64,000 nucleotides of DNA from assembly GCA_900696465.1 (NCBI GenBank), contig CAADGE010000030.1, positions 124,001 through 188,000 of the forward strand, written 5' to 3'. Both the position numbers and the translations under genes were made by a program. The DNA is from an uncultured Planctomycetota bacterium (GTDB taxonomy: Bacteria; Planctomycetota; Phycisphaerae; UBA1845; UTPLA1). Below are positions 17,209 to 25,681 of this stretch, piece by piece. The notes beneath the pieces are model-generated. The model was not told the DNA's origin, made no database searches, and saw only the letters and a list, made by a program, of their open reading frames with translations. How positions within the stretch are numbered: position 1 is the first letter of the stretch; each line of letters starts with the position of its first letter.

Positions 17209-18006
17209 TTATACCGGATCTTTGGCGGTCCGCAGGCCCGTCCGCGGGCCGCCGGACGAAGCAGCGTTGACCGGAGGGGGACCACCCTTTTCCCATCCAC
17301 GGAGCGGCCAGTGCGTCTCTACCAGTTCCGACAGGACGCGATCCAGCAGTTCGATCGCGCGTTCATCGATGTTCTTCTGGTCGGCATTGGAGGAACCGCG
17401 AACGGATATCTCGACCTTGGAATAGTAGAGATGCGTGTCCGACCAGTCCGCCATTCGCCGGCGCGCCGGGGTGCGGGTGGCATGAAAGTCACCGTTCACG
17501 GAAATCGTGTAGTACACGAAGATCAACTGGCTCATATCACGCGGCGGAAAGTAGGTTTGCCGTCGAATGGGAATCCGGCCGTCGAGACTTGGTAGTTCGA
17601 AGTAGACGACCTCATCGGAAACGAGGGTGAATGCTCCCTGAGTCATGCACTCTTCCGCGACATGCGGCACCTGATCAACAACCCCGGTGTAATAGGTCAC
17701 GGCGAGATTGATCTGCCGACCGCGGTACGGCGGCGTCGTCGGTTCCTTGAGTAGCCAGTTGAGATACTCACGGGTGCCGAGGTCCTCTTCCATCTCCGGC
17801 GGAAAACGCTCGGATGAAATCAGCGTGAACGGTTCGAGTCGACTGCGGTTGAAATCTTCCAGCGGCTTTCGAACCGGCAGGGGCTTCTTGATGATCTGCA
17901 ACCAGCCCTTCGATTGAGCGGCCTGCATCAATCCCGCGCTCGCGCCCAGGACGAGGATAGCCAGTGCCGCGTGCAGCTTATTCCATGCCAGTCCGGTGCC
18001 GTTCAT
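17209..18006 (-). CDS. EpsI-family exosortase-associated protein (DUF3485-like)
   Basis: A 265-residue protein with an N-terminal signal/anchor segment (LHAALAILVLGASAGLMQAA), followed by a mostly beta domain. INLAVTYYTG, VPHVAEECMTQGAFTLV and the FVYYTISVNGDF stretch match the EpsI/DUF3485 pattern found beside or fused to exosortases. Its job is not firmly established; it is tied to exosortase function and exopolysaccharide export. Its ATG overlaps the exosortase stop by four bases, indicating translational coupling. The last ~25 residues (WEKGGPPPVNAASSGGP) are low complexity. Confidence 0.85.
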   Translation of the reverse strand: MNGTGLAWNKLHAALAILVLGASAGLMQAAQSKGWLQIIKKPLPVRKPLEDFNRSRLEPFTLISSERFPPEMEEDLGTREYLNWLLKEPTTPPYRGRQINLAVTYYTGVVDQVPHVAEECMTQGAFTLVSDEVVYFELPSLDGRIPIRRQTYFPPRDMSQLIFVYYTISVNGDFHATRTPARRRMADWSDTHLYYSKVEISVRGSSNADQKNIDERAIELLDRVLSELVETHWPLRGWEKGGPPPVNAASSGGPRTGLRTAKDPV

Positions 18007-19007
18007 GAAACCGCTCCCGAAGGAAGGCCGTCAGTAGGAGCGTCATCTTTCGATTCGACGAAGAGGTGGTCCATCACCCAGAGGATCGCCATGTAGATGA
18101 CGAAACCGAGCCCGAACATAAGCAAACCGAGGACCGTGTGCGGGGTGCCGCTGGCCAGGTTGCCGTGTTCATACATCTGAAACGCTCCGGTGATGATCAC
18201 GCGCATCACGTTGCAGAACATCGCGACGGGAAAAACGCTGATGGCCATCGCGATTCGCTGCCATGCCGGACGGGGCGTGAAATAGGCCATGGCCAGTCCC
18301 AGCGCGGCAAATGCCATCAGCGAGCGCATGCCGCTGCAGGCCCCGGCGACGGTGAACATGCCGTCGTGGCCTCCCCGCATGTAATACGCAATGTTGATAC
18401 CCCCTTGTTCGACCTCCGCCCCGGGAAACATGTTCAATACCCAGGTAGCGGTCTTGGCGGCCATTTGCTGGAGGGGGTGGGTGACCGATTTATAGACCCG
18501 GTCAGGTGGGGGAATGGCCAGCACGAAAAAGAGGATGGGAAAGAGCGACAATTTCAGCGTCCGCCAACCACGCAGCAGGAGCACGAGGCCCATGACGACG
18601 ACCATCATGGACAGGTCCTGGGGATAACCGACCTTCGCGTAGAGGAAATAGGCGTAGGTCACGATGCCCAGCAGGATGAGAGCCAGACCCGCCAGCGAGC
18701 CGCGATGCTCGCCGGTCAGCAACTCGGCCTTCTTCGTGTTGAGCATGTACAGACAGAAGAACGGAATCAGGAATCCGTGCGACCAGTCGGGATTCTGCCA
18801 CATTCGATACAGGCGGTAAAACTGATTGTGATAAAGCCAGGCGAAGAGTCCGAAGAGGACCAGGATCAGCAGGATGCCCTGCCAGCCAAGGGCGTCGCGC
18901 CAGCGCGGAAGCTCGACTTCGACGCGTCGTCTTCGCGAGGACGCGTACACCGCTGGAGATTCTTCCGCAGTCTGTATGGACTGGATACCGCCCGATTCCA
19001 CGCTCAT
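18003..19007 (-). CDS. Exosortase (exosortase/archaeosortase family transpeptidase)
   Basis: A polytopic membrane cysteine transpeptidase that recognises C-terminal PEP-CTERM signals and processes or anchors the proteins. About eight hydrophobic segments are visible. The catalytic triad is in place: Cys in AGACSGMRS (residue 224), Arg in CNVMRV (269), and His in TPHTVLG (290). NPDWSHGFLIPFFCLYML near residue 72 is also a typical exosortase block. I start at the ATG at 19007; a GTG directly upstream would add one residue. The polar N-terminal 35 residues are variable in the family. Downstream it overlaps the EpsI-like gene, and a PEP-CTERM protein is encoded at 37271-37903. Confidence 0.93.
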   Translation of the reverse strand: MSVESGGIQSIQTAEESPAVYASSRRRRVEVELPRWRDALGWQGILLILVLFGLFAWLYHNQFYRLYRMWQNPDWSHGFLIPFFCLYMLNTKKAELLTGEHRGSLAGLALILLGIVTYAYFLYAKVGYPQDLSMMVVVMGLVLLLRGWRTLKLSLFPILFFVLAIPPPDRVYKSVTHPLQQMAAKTATWVLNMFPGAEVEQGGINIAYYMRGGHDGMFTVAGACSGMRSLMAFAALGLAMAYFTPRPAWQRIAMAISVFPVAMFCNVMRVIITGAFQMYEHGNLASGTPHTVLGLLMFGLGFVIYMAILWVMDHLFVESKDDAPTDGLPSGAVS

Positions 19008-19139
19008 CACCCTGTTTGATCCGCCTTCTGCGGAAACTCATCCGGCCGCTGCATCGCTCGGCGCCACTTCAGAACGGCACACTGCACGGCTCGGCCCATC
19101 CGCGCGTGCGCTGAAGCGCGTGTGACGATCGTCTCCCGA

Positions 19140-20750
19140 TCATCGCGAAAACTCTCGCAAAGGTAGTCCCTGCTGAGCGCGAACTGAATTATTGAACTGG
19201 CGCGTCGAGAGACGGGCCTGGAAGGTATCCACATCCGCGAAGTTCCGGTCATATACAAATCCGAGACCGTAGCTGAAACGGAAGGCGTTGCGCAACACCG
19301 CCAGGAACGGTGCCGCCGCCGTCGTGCCGACGTTCACGATGTCGTTGGGACGCAGGTAGAAATCGGGGGCATTGCCCGCGAAAATCGCATCCAGATCAAG
19401 CTGGATGATCTGCTCCTCGTCCTGACTGATTCGCCGGATCAGATCCGCACGGGATGGCCACGCCAGAGGCCCGAATCCGCCCGCCGAGGCAATCGCCTCT
19501 TTCACCGTCAACCGCCGGCCGGTGATATCATACGCCCCGGGCCGAGCGATGTTCCCCATCATGTAAAACTCACCCACCACGCCCGGTGGGATGCTGATCA
19601 GGTCGAATGGGCGTATCACGATATTGTATCGCGGATCGCCGGCGAGCAACTCCTTCGTCGGGACCTCAATAATCCGGATTGAGGAGGCCAGCTCCGCCCC
19701 TTCAACCCAGCTGGTTGGCTCACCCGGCGAGCTTGCAGGCACGGAATCGGGGGAGTCCGGGCCGCCAGAGGAGGGTTCGACCGGGGTGATCACCCAGCCC
19801 TTTTCAGCATCCCAGATAATCGACTGCTCCGGCTGGGTCGGACCGCGTTCGAGGATTTCCAGTTCGTCTATACCATTGGTGGCCGGCAACTCCAGAGCGT
19901 CGCCAACCGTTCGGGTCGTGGCAGCTTGCAAAGACGGCTCGCCGGGTGCTGATGCAGGAGTGGTCGCCGGTCCGGAGGATGCCCCTGCGGACGCATCCGA
20001 GAGTAGAAGCGGCGCGTCGCGATGGGCCGCCATGTTCGCCGGCTGGCTGTTCGGAGATATCGCAGGCATCTCAATCGGGGCCACGGCAGCGCCTTTGCGG
20101 AACACGTAAAGGCGCTGAATGATCGGCGAGATGCCGCCCGCATCCGCGAGGGCCTGAAGCAATCGATAGTCGGGATGCGGCACTTCATACGAACCGGCGC
20201 GGGGAACGCTGCCCATGATGGAGAAGCGCGTCGCACGCGTCGAGATCAGCGAGACCTGAACTTCCGGATCGGGCAGGATGTCCGCCTCGCGAAGCTGGGC
20301 CTTGAGTTCCATTTCCAGTTCGCTCAACGTGAACCCTGCAAGCCGTACGCGGCCGATCGTGGGCAGCGATTCAAAACCCGAAGTACTGACCAGCACCTGA
20401 ACAGTGGACGCCTGGCCGGGGACGAGCAGCTCAAAGATCGAGATGGAGAGGACATCGCCCGGCATAATGCGATGATCACGATACTCAACGACCAGGTCCT
20501 CAGGCCTTGGATCGTCAGCATCCTGAATGCCGACCGGTTCCTCAAGGATGGAAAGCGATGCCCGAATCTCGTTGCGCCGCGGCTTGAGGAACTGTCCCTG
20601 CTGCGTGGGGTCGAGCAGGCCGTTGAGCAGCCAGTTCGCGCTTTCGCCGCCGGGTTTGCAGCCGCCGGCCGCAGCAACGCAGAAGACGAAGCAGGCGATC
20701 GCGGTCAGCCGAATCAGATCCCTGACGTATGAGTGCCATAATTGTGACAC
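19140..20750 (-). CDS. Wza-like polysaccharide export lipoprotein with SLBB domains
   Basis: Outer-membrane-type polysaccharide exporter. A GTG at 20750 with GGAGAG seven bases upstream gives a 536-residue protein starting at a clear lipoprotein signal (hydrophobic run ending CVAAAGGC). Longer in-frame starts lack such support. The Poly_export domain contains YRDHRIMPGDVLSISIFE and continues through PTIGRVRLAGFTLSELE. A first SLBB domain has FSIMGSVPRAGSYEVP, and a second has FYMMGNIARPGAYDITGRRLTVKEAIASAGG. Between them lies a Pro/Ser/Ala-rich linker of about 120 residues, longer than usual. The C-terminus (PNDIVNVGTTAAAPFLAVLRN) fits the family. It appears to be the first gene of the minus-strand locus, 132 bases before the exosortase. 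Confidence 0.92.
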   Translation of the reverse strand: MSQLWHSYVRDLIRLTAIACFVFCVAAAGGCKPGGESANWLLNGLLDPTQQGQFLKPRRNEIRASLSILEEPVGIQDADDPRPEDLVVEYRDHRIMPGDVLSISIFELLVPGQASTVQVLVSTSGFESLPTIGRVRLAGFTLSELEMELKAQLREADILPDPEVQVSLISTRATRFSIMGSVPRAGSYEVPHPDYRLLQALADAGGISPIIQRLYVFRKGAAVAPIEMPAISPNSQPANMAAHRDAPLLLSDASAGASSGPATTPASAPGEPSLQAATTRTVGDALELPATNGIDELEILERGPTQPEQSIIWDAEKGWVITPVEPSSGGPDSPDSVPASSPGEPTSWVEGAELASSIRIIEVPTKELLAGDPRYNIVIRPFDLISIPPGVVGEFYMMGNIARPGAYDITGRRLTVKEAIASAGGFGPLAWPSRADLIRRISQDEEQIIQLDLDAIFAGNAPDFYLRPNDIVNVGTTAAAPFLAVLRNAFRFSYGLGFVYDRNFADVDTFQARLSTRQFNNSVRAQQGLPLREFSR

Positions 20751-21322
20751 AGTCGTCTCTCCAGATGGCCGCTGCGGGTTTCGAACGAGTTCAACACCTA
20801 CCGAAGCGGCGCGTGAGCCGGTGATCGGCGGCCGCTGTCTGGTGCTTTGCGATGTCGAACTCATGAACGGCACGCGTGCCACTCCTTCGCACTGAGCATG
20901 GACCGAAAAGCGGTCCGTCTCGATCGCTGTTATCGACACTTGCCGTGACGAATAAAAGCAAGAAGCGGCGGCGAATTTGACGACTGGCTCGGCGCATCCA
21001 CCGCCGCCTGGAGCGCAAACTTCTCATCTCGCGGCCGATAAATGCGCACCGAACCGATCGCCGGGGTGAAGTCGAAATCCAACAGCCAATCCGTCAATTC
21101 TGATACACGGGGCCGACGCCGGCTTCTCGTTTCAGCGACACGCGCAAGATCAGCCGATCTTCGAGTGCAATTCCACGCCTGCAAGGTTCAGTCTCCCTCG
21201 AAGCACCGCCGATAGCCATGATGGAAGTGCTCGCTTCGGCCATGTTTGCCGGTCGACGAAACACCTGCCCGGCACAAGCCAGAGCCGACCTGAAACCGCC
21301 GCAAGCCCGGAGAAAGCCCGAC
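20751..21322. other. Divergent intergenic region (wza-like / neuD-like)
   Basis: No gene is supported in these 572 bases. It must hold the promoter of the minus-strand exopolysaccharide locus and that of the plus-strand acyltransferase gene, but I see no convincing -35/-10 pair. Its only clear structural feature is the inverted repeat at 20900-20916. Confidence 0.5.
20900..20916. repeat. Inverted repeat, possible operator
   Basis: Perfect six-base arms GGACCG and CGGTCC are separated by AAAAG. The site is 150 bases upstream of the wza-like start codon in a divergent promoter region and has no T-run, so a protein-binding site is more likely than a terminator. Confidence 0.3.
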
Positions 21323-21997
21323 ATGGACATCATCATCCTTGGCGCCGGCGGTCATGGTCGGGTGGTGCTGGATATTGTGCGCCAGGCCCGGGTCGACAAG
21401 CCGGTCGGCTTCCTCGACAACAACCCGGCCCTGCATGGCCGCCGGATCGATGGCCTGCCGGTGCTCGGCGGCATTGAAAGTCTTCCGGAGGTCAAGTCGC
21501 ACGGCGTTCGTGGCGTGGTCATCGCCATCGGCGATAACGGCGTGCGGCGCAGTCTGGGCGATACGATCGAAGCAAGCGACCTGGAACTTGCCAGTGCCGT
21601 GCATCCGTCGGCGCAGCTCGCATCAAATGCCAGCATCGGCAAGGGTGTGGTCATCGCCGCCGGTGCGCTGGTCTGCGCCCACTGCCAGATCGGCGACTAC
21701 GCCATCCTCAATACGGGTTGCATCGTCGATCACGAGTCGATGATCGGCACCGGAGTGCACATCTGCCCCGGCGTTCGCCTGGCGGGCCATGTCGTCGTGG
21801 AGAGCGGGGCATTCGTCGGCATTGGTGCGACAGTCGTGCAGAATGTGCGAATTGGCTTTGAAGCCATTGTCGGAGCGGGGGCCGTGGTCACACGCGACGT
21901 CGAACCGATGACCACCGTGGTCGGCGTACCGGCCCGCGCGGTGAAGGACGCCCCCAGTGCCGCCGAGTTTGCATCACTCCTGGCTGCTTCGCGTTAG
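21323..21997 (+). CDS. NeuD/PglD-family sugar O- or N-acetyltransferase
   Basis: A 224-residue left-handed beta-helix acetyltransferase that modifies sugars for glycans or surface polysaccharides. The PglD-type N-terminal domain starts IILGAGGHGRVVLDIVRQA (nucleotide-sugar binding) and has VVIAIGDNGVRR. Hexapeptide repeats run from about residue 90 (SIGKGVVIAAGALVCAHCQIG) to VVGVPARAVK. His in IVDHESMIG corresponds to the catalytic histidine region of the family. The ATG at 21323 has GGAG nine bases upstream; an extension to 21218 is not conserved. It is adjacent to the exopolysaccharide locus and may act on its product. Its 3' end overlaps rsmE by 24 bases, convergently. Confidence 0.88.
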   Translation: MDIIILGAGGHGRVVLDIVRQARVDKPVGFLDNNPALHGRRIDGLPVLGGIESLPEVKSHGVRGVVIAIGDNGVRRSLGDTIEASDLELASAVHPSAQLASNASIGKGVVIAAGALVCAHCQIGDYAILNTGCIVDHESMIGTGVHICPGVRLAGHVVVESGAFVGIGATVVQNVRIGFEAIVGAGAVVTRDVEPMTTVVGVPARAVKDAPSAAEFASLLAASR

Positions 21998-22768
21998 CCC
22001 GCTTGATGATTTTACAAGCATTGATGTCGCCCAGATCGCAGCCGCGGCGATGGCAGCGGTTTCCGTGCGAAGTACGGACTCGGCAAGTCGAAATGCTCGC
22101 CCGCCGGACGATGCCAGGGCTTTTCTTTCGTGGTCGGTGAATCCCCCTTCCGGACCGATGAGAAGCAGCACTCTGCGCCTCTCGGACGGCTGACTGGAAA
22201 GGATGCCCGATTCTTTCAACAACTCCACCAGCGGTGAGCCGGTGGCGGTCGTATCTCCATAAAGAACCAAGGCGTGTGCAGCAAAATGTGCGGTCAGGTC
22301 ATTCAGTGGCCGTACCTCGTGTATCTGCATGGCCGTGATCTGCTGCGACTGCTTGGCGGCGGCAATGACCTTTCTTCGCCAGCGCTCGAGTTTGCCGCTC
22401 CCCGGGCGAACCTGGCTTCGCTCGCACGCCAACGGGATCAATTCACTCACGCCCAGTTCGGCGCATTTCTCGATCATCCAGTCGGCGCGCTCGCCCTTCG
22501 GCGGACTGACGGCCAGGATCAAGATGCAATCTTGCGCAACGGGCCTGCTCCGTCGATCGAGCACCTCCGCTTCGAATTCGTCGCGTCCGATCGTGACAAT
22601 CCGCCCATGGGCCTCCGCGCCGGCGCCGTCGAACAGCACGACCGAATCGCCAACACTCAGGCGCAAGACTCTTAAGGCATGTCGGGCTTCCTCGCCCTCA
22701 ACCCGGACGCGGAAATCCGAAAGATCGGTGACGTGAAATCTGCGAATGGCCACCGGCGCATGATCCAT
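21974..22768 (-). CDS. rsmE: 16S rRNA m3U1498 methyltransferase RsmE
   Basis: SAM-dependent methyltransferase of the SPOUT (knotted) class that modifies U1498 of 16S rRNA. Seen: N-terminal PUA-like domain (RRFHV...GEEARHALRVLRLSVGDSVVLFDG), AVSPPKGERADWMIEKCAELGV in the middle, and the knot residues LLIGPEGGFTDHE and FRLAESVLRTETAAIAA near the C-terminus. 264 residues is typical, slightly extended at the C-terminus, where the frame overlaps the convergent neuD-like gene. Confidence 0.95.
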   Translation of the reverse strand: MDHAPVAIRRFHVTDLSDFRVRVEGEEARHALRVLRLSVGDSVVLFDGAGAEAHGRIVTIGRDEFEAEVLDRRSRPVAQDCILILAVSPPKGERADWMIEKCAELGVSELIPLACERSQVRPGSGKLERWRRKVIAAAKQSQQITAMQIHEVRPLNDLTAHFAAHALVLYGDTTATGSPLVELLKESGILSSQPSERRRVLLLIGPEGGFTDHERKALASSGGRAFRLAESVLRTETAAIAAAAIWATSMLVKSSSGLTRSSQE

Positions 22769-22905
22769 GCGAAGCAGGCGTCGGGCAAGGTGCGCCGAAC
22801 CCGACAGCGGATGGCGCGTCAGGAGTTCTCACTTTGAACCCCGCGCAGGGCCGATAAAGAAATCGTTCCTCAGGAGAGACGCGCAAAAACTGCGCGCCGA
22901 AGCAG

Positions 22906-23727
22906 ATGAGCGAAGAAGGAAACAACCTGCCGCCCGACGAGGCCCCGCTGGCTCTGGGCAAGGAGGAGGTCGAACGCCTGCTGCAGGAGGCGGAGTCTCT
23001 CGTGTCGGAAATTGCCGGCACGGTGGGCCTGCATGAGGAGTTCTCCGCCAATTCGGAAGGCAAGCCGCAGCCCACGCCCGAGGAACTCGACGCGCTCAGC
23101 GCCGTCGAAATGGCCGAGGTGCAGGTCGAACAGATCGAACAAGCAATCGGCGACGACGAGCCGCCCGTGTTCGACCATCACGCCTCTGCTGCTGACGACA
23201 GAAGCACGACTGATATTGAACGACCTGTTTCAGCGACAGCACAGCTCGACGCCAGGCGAATCCTGCCTGACGAAGGGACGCCGCCGGTCGCTCCTCGTAC
23301 GGATTCGCCCTTAAAGGAGAAACCCCCCGCTCAATTCGCTCCCGGCGTTGCCACACTGACCGCACCGGAAGCCAAGGCGCCGTTGACGACGGAGCCCGCC
23401 ACGGTCGGCACGATGATATCGGCGCATGCCACGCAGGAGGTTGTTGCGGCAACTACAGACGCGCGCGCGACTCCAAAGGCCAGACCACTGCTGCTGCGGG
23501 TGATCTTTCTGCCGATCCTGATCGTTCGAAACATCGTCGTGGCCATTGTCAACAATTTCGTGCGACTGCTTTTGCTGCTCGATCGCCCGTTTGCAGGATT
23601 GTCGCCGACGGCGCGGATGGTGCTGGGGATGATCGGCCTGATCTCGCTGCTGATGGGCATAGCGGCATTCGTCCTCCCCGGACTGGGCGCGCGCAATCCG
23701 TACGAGAAGATGGAACTCTTCCCATGA
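22906..23727 (+). CDS. Membrane protein with long disordered N-terminus, unknown function
   Basis: A 273-residue protein. Residues 1-185 are rich in Glu, Ala, Pro, Thr and Asp and look disordered, apart from a short helical segment KEEVERLLQEAESLVSEIAGTVG near 20-45. Two hydrophobic segments follow: LLLRVIFLPILIVRNIVVAIVNNFVRLLLLL and MVLGMIGLISLLMGIAAFVLPGL. The acidic stretch is predicted cytoplasmic and the protein ends soon after the second segment. No family is recognised. It is divergent from rsmE and convergent with the DUF1571 gene (25 bases). Confidence 0.7.
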   Translation: MSEEGNNLPPDEAPLALGKEEVERLLQEAESLVSEIAGTVGLHEEFSANSEGKPQPTPEELDALSAVEMAEVQVEQIEQAIGDDEPPVFDHHASAADDRSTTDIERPVSATAQLDARRILPDEGTPPVAPRTDSPLKEKPPAQFAPGVATLTAPEAKAPLTTEPATVGTMISAHATQEVVAATTDARATPKARPLLLRVIFLPILIVRNIVVAIVNNFVRLLLLLDRPFAGLSPTARMVLGMIGLISLLMGIAAFVLPGLGARNPYEKMELFP

Positions 23728-23752
23728 TCAAGCGCCAAACGTTGAATCGGGA

Positions 23753-24637
23753 TTACATGCCGTAGGTGACTGGGTCGAAGTCTGCGTCGGTCAGGTCGGC
23801 CTGGAAGCGGATGTTCCGGTACTCGTACTTGGCCAGCAGACTCTTGGAATCACGCGACTCGTCGGCATAGCAATACACGGCGACGGGGACGTGATACTCC
23901 TTGTCGATGAAGATTTCAGCGACGCGATCCGGGTAGAAGCTGCCTTCGCCGGTGTACGGGAGCGTGCGACGAATGACCCAGACGGGCCGGCCGTCAAACC
24001 GCGACTCGCCACAGTACTCGAGCTTGAGATCGCCCTTTTCCTTAGCGATGTCACAGTATCGAATGAGCAGATCGAGCGCCTTGCCGAAACCGAATTCATC
24101 GATGTAGCGACGCGACGTCTTCTTGGCCAGCTTGCCGTGGATCGGCTGCTTGATGCTCTTCAGCAGGATTCGCGCCACCGGACCGGGCTGGCACAGAGCA
24201 AGATCGCGCTCCTGTGGCGAGGCGTCGGGATCGATCCAGCGATCCTTGACGTAGATCACGCGCTCGGCCAAGCCGGGGTTTCGCCGCCAGTGAAAGACGA
24301 CGCTGTAAGGTTCGACGCGATGCAGGACGTCGATCTCCTGCTCCTCACTCATGCCGGACGGTAGAAGCTCCTGTTTGACCAGCGTACACCGATAATTGGA
24401 AACCTGTCGGCCGTGTCGCTGCCGGGCCTCGATCAGGGCCTGATGCGGATCGGTGCGAATGAGTTTCTCGAAGGGATCCTGCGCAACCATGGCCGCCATC
24501 ACGAGCGGGGCGCGCGGATGCAGAACGACTTCGTTTTCGTCACTCAGGGCAAACTGGAGATAAAGGAAGCCGGCCAGAACGATGCCGACCACAAGCTGAA
24601 TTCTTCGCTGAGTAAACTGTTTGGGATCTCTCGGCAT
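23753..24637 (-). CDS. DUF1571 family exported protein
   Basis: A 294-residue protein with an N-terminal signal/anchor (IQLVVGIVLAGFLYLQFAL). The body resembles the DUF1571 family, common in Planctomycetota and of unknown function: VSNYRCTLVKQELLPSGMSEEQEI, VEPYSVVFHWRRNPG, RVIYVKDRW, and a C-terminal EIFIDKEYHVPVAVYCYA...YEYRNIRF block. The fold is probably LolA/outer-membrane-lipoprotein-sorting-like beta structure. The gene is preceded by a 406-base leader with several potential hairpins. Confidence 0.82.
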   Translation of the reverse strand: MPRDPKQFTQRRIQLVVGIVLAGFLYLQFALSDENEVVLHPRAPLVMAAMVAQDPFEKLIRTDPHQALIEARQRHGRQVSNYRCTLVKQELLPSGMSEEQEIDVLHRVEPYSVVFHWRRNPGLAERVIYVKDRWIDPDASPQERDLALCQPGPVARILLKSIKQPIHGKLAKKTSRRYIDEFGFGKALDLLIRYCDIAKEKGDLKLEYCGESRFDGRPVWVIRRTLPYTGEGSFYPDRVAEIFIDKEYHVPVAVYCYADESRDSKSLLAKYEYRNIRFQADLTDADFDPVTYGM

Positions 24638-25043
24638 CTGCAGGGTTATCCTTCGCTACCGCAGGGCGGTATCCAAATCCCTCTATCTCGACTCAGGGAT
24701 CTGATACCCACCTCAATTAGCGGTGGCTACCTATCTTTCATCGGTCCCGGTTCAAACGGGCGTTAGCCAAGTTCGCCTGTTTCCAGGCATAAACACGCGG
24801 AATACCTCAACCAGGCGGGACTCGTACGGTTTGCTCCAACCTTGTCCGCAAATGGGTACCGCGCCTTGACCCTCGCCCACCGGAATCCGGCGGCGAATAA
24901 CGGACCTCTTCATCCAAAAGCGTACTCTCTGCAATCAGCTTCGTCAACCAGCCGTAAGTATATACACGCAAGAATCTTGTGCGTCCGAAAATCTCATAAA
25001 ACGCGGCGCGTTCTCAGGTTATCGCACGCGATCAGCACCAAAC
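24638..25043 (-). other. Gene-free leader region with multiple potential RNA hairpins
   Basis: No coding sequence is supported between nadD and the DUF1571 gene. On the minus strand several perfect stems cluster close to the DUF1571 start: GCCTG-GAAA-CAGGC with a GNRA loop (24775-24788), CCCG-7-CGGG (24746-24760), CCACC-9-GGTGG (24708-24726), and a two-part stem GGTATC/ATCCCT with AGGGAT/GATACC (24668-24708). A weak promoter, TTGACG-17-TACGCT, spans 24947-24919. Several stems are short enough to arise by chance, so the structured-leader reading is tentative. Confidence 0.35.
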
Positions 25044-25664
25044 TCATGGAATCTGATAGAGACGTTGCGTAGCGATATAGGACGCAACGCCCTCCGGTAC
25101 GAGGTATCGGATCGAAAGACCACTGCGTACCCGAGCGCGGATATCCGTCGCGCTGATGTCGATCCTCGGCGTTTCCAGGCAATCTTCGAGCAATTGTCGT
25201 GCCGAAGCAGAACCGATCGCCACATTCAGTTGAGCAGGATCGGGCCGGGTCCACCCCGGACGCGCTGCCGTCACGATGCGGACGACCTTCACGAGTTCGG
25301 CTACCCGATACCAGGATGGCAATTCCGGCAGCGAATCGGCCCCGATGAACCAGAAAAGCTCAACCTGTGGTCCGAGCTGCTGACGAAACTGCGTCACGGT
25401 ATCGAAGGTGTAGCTCGGTCCCGCGCGATGAAGCTCCGCATCGGAGACTTCGAACAACGGATCACCCTGCACGGCGAGCCGAGCCATTTCAAGACGGTGC
25501 CTCGCATCGGTCAGTTCCGATTTCTGCTTGTGCGGCGGAAGCATTGCCGGAATGAGAACGACGCGATTCAGCGAAAGCTGCTCGGCAAGACTGCGCGCCG
25601 AGATCAAGTGACCGAAGTGGATCGGATCGAAACTTCCGCCGTAGAGACCGATGCGCTGGGCCAT
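25044..25664 (-). CDS. nadD: Nicotinate-nucleotide adenylyltransferase
   Basis: Converts nicotinate mononucleotide and ATP to deamido-NAD in NAD biosynthesis. The N-terminal IGLYGGSFDPIHFGHL carries the GxFxPxHxGH nucleotidyltransferase motif. FWFIGADSLPELPSWY lies in the middle. The C-terminal ISATDIRARVRSGLSIRYLVPEGVASYI holds the SxTxxR motif. I start at the ATG at 25664 (206 residues), the family's usual beginning; a longer frame would overlap the upstream lipoprotein gene. It follows that gene by 17 bases on the same strand, so the two are likely co-transcribed. Confidence 0.95.
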   Translation of the reverse strand: MAQRIGLYGGSFDPIHFGHLISARSLAEQLSLNRVVLIPAMLPPHKQKSELTDARHRLEMARLAVQGDPLFEVSDAELHRAGPSYTFDTVTQFRQQLGPQVELFWFIGADSLPELPSWYRVAELVKVVRIVTAARPGWTRPDPAQLNVAIGSASARQLLEDCLETPRIDISATDIRARVRSGLSIRYLVPEGVASYIATQRLYQIP

Positions 25665-25681
25665 GGCTCGTGGTGCGCCGT

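Noticed and set aside
15618-17270. A 550-codon open frame on the plus strand
   Set aside because: It lies opposite the giant TPR gene, has no recognisable domain, and reads as the antisense shadow of GC-rich repeats.
18066-19019. A 317-codon frame on the plus strand, rich in His, Asp and Gln
   Set aside because: It is the reverse complement of the exosortase gene, which has its full catalytic triad.
24746-24760. T-arm-like CCCG-GTTCAAA-CGGG on the plus strand, considered as part of a tRNA or tmRNA
   Set aside because: No matching acceptor, D-arm or anticodon arm lies at the right distances, and no tmRNA 5' end is seen.
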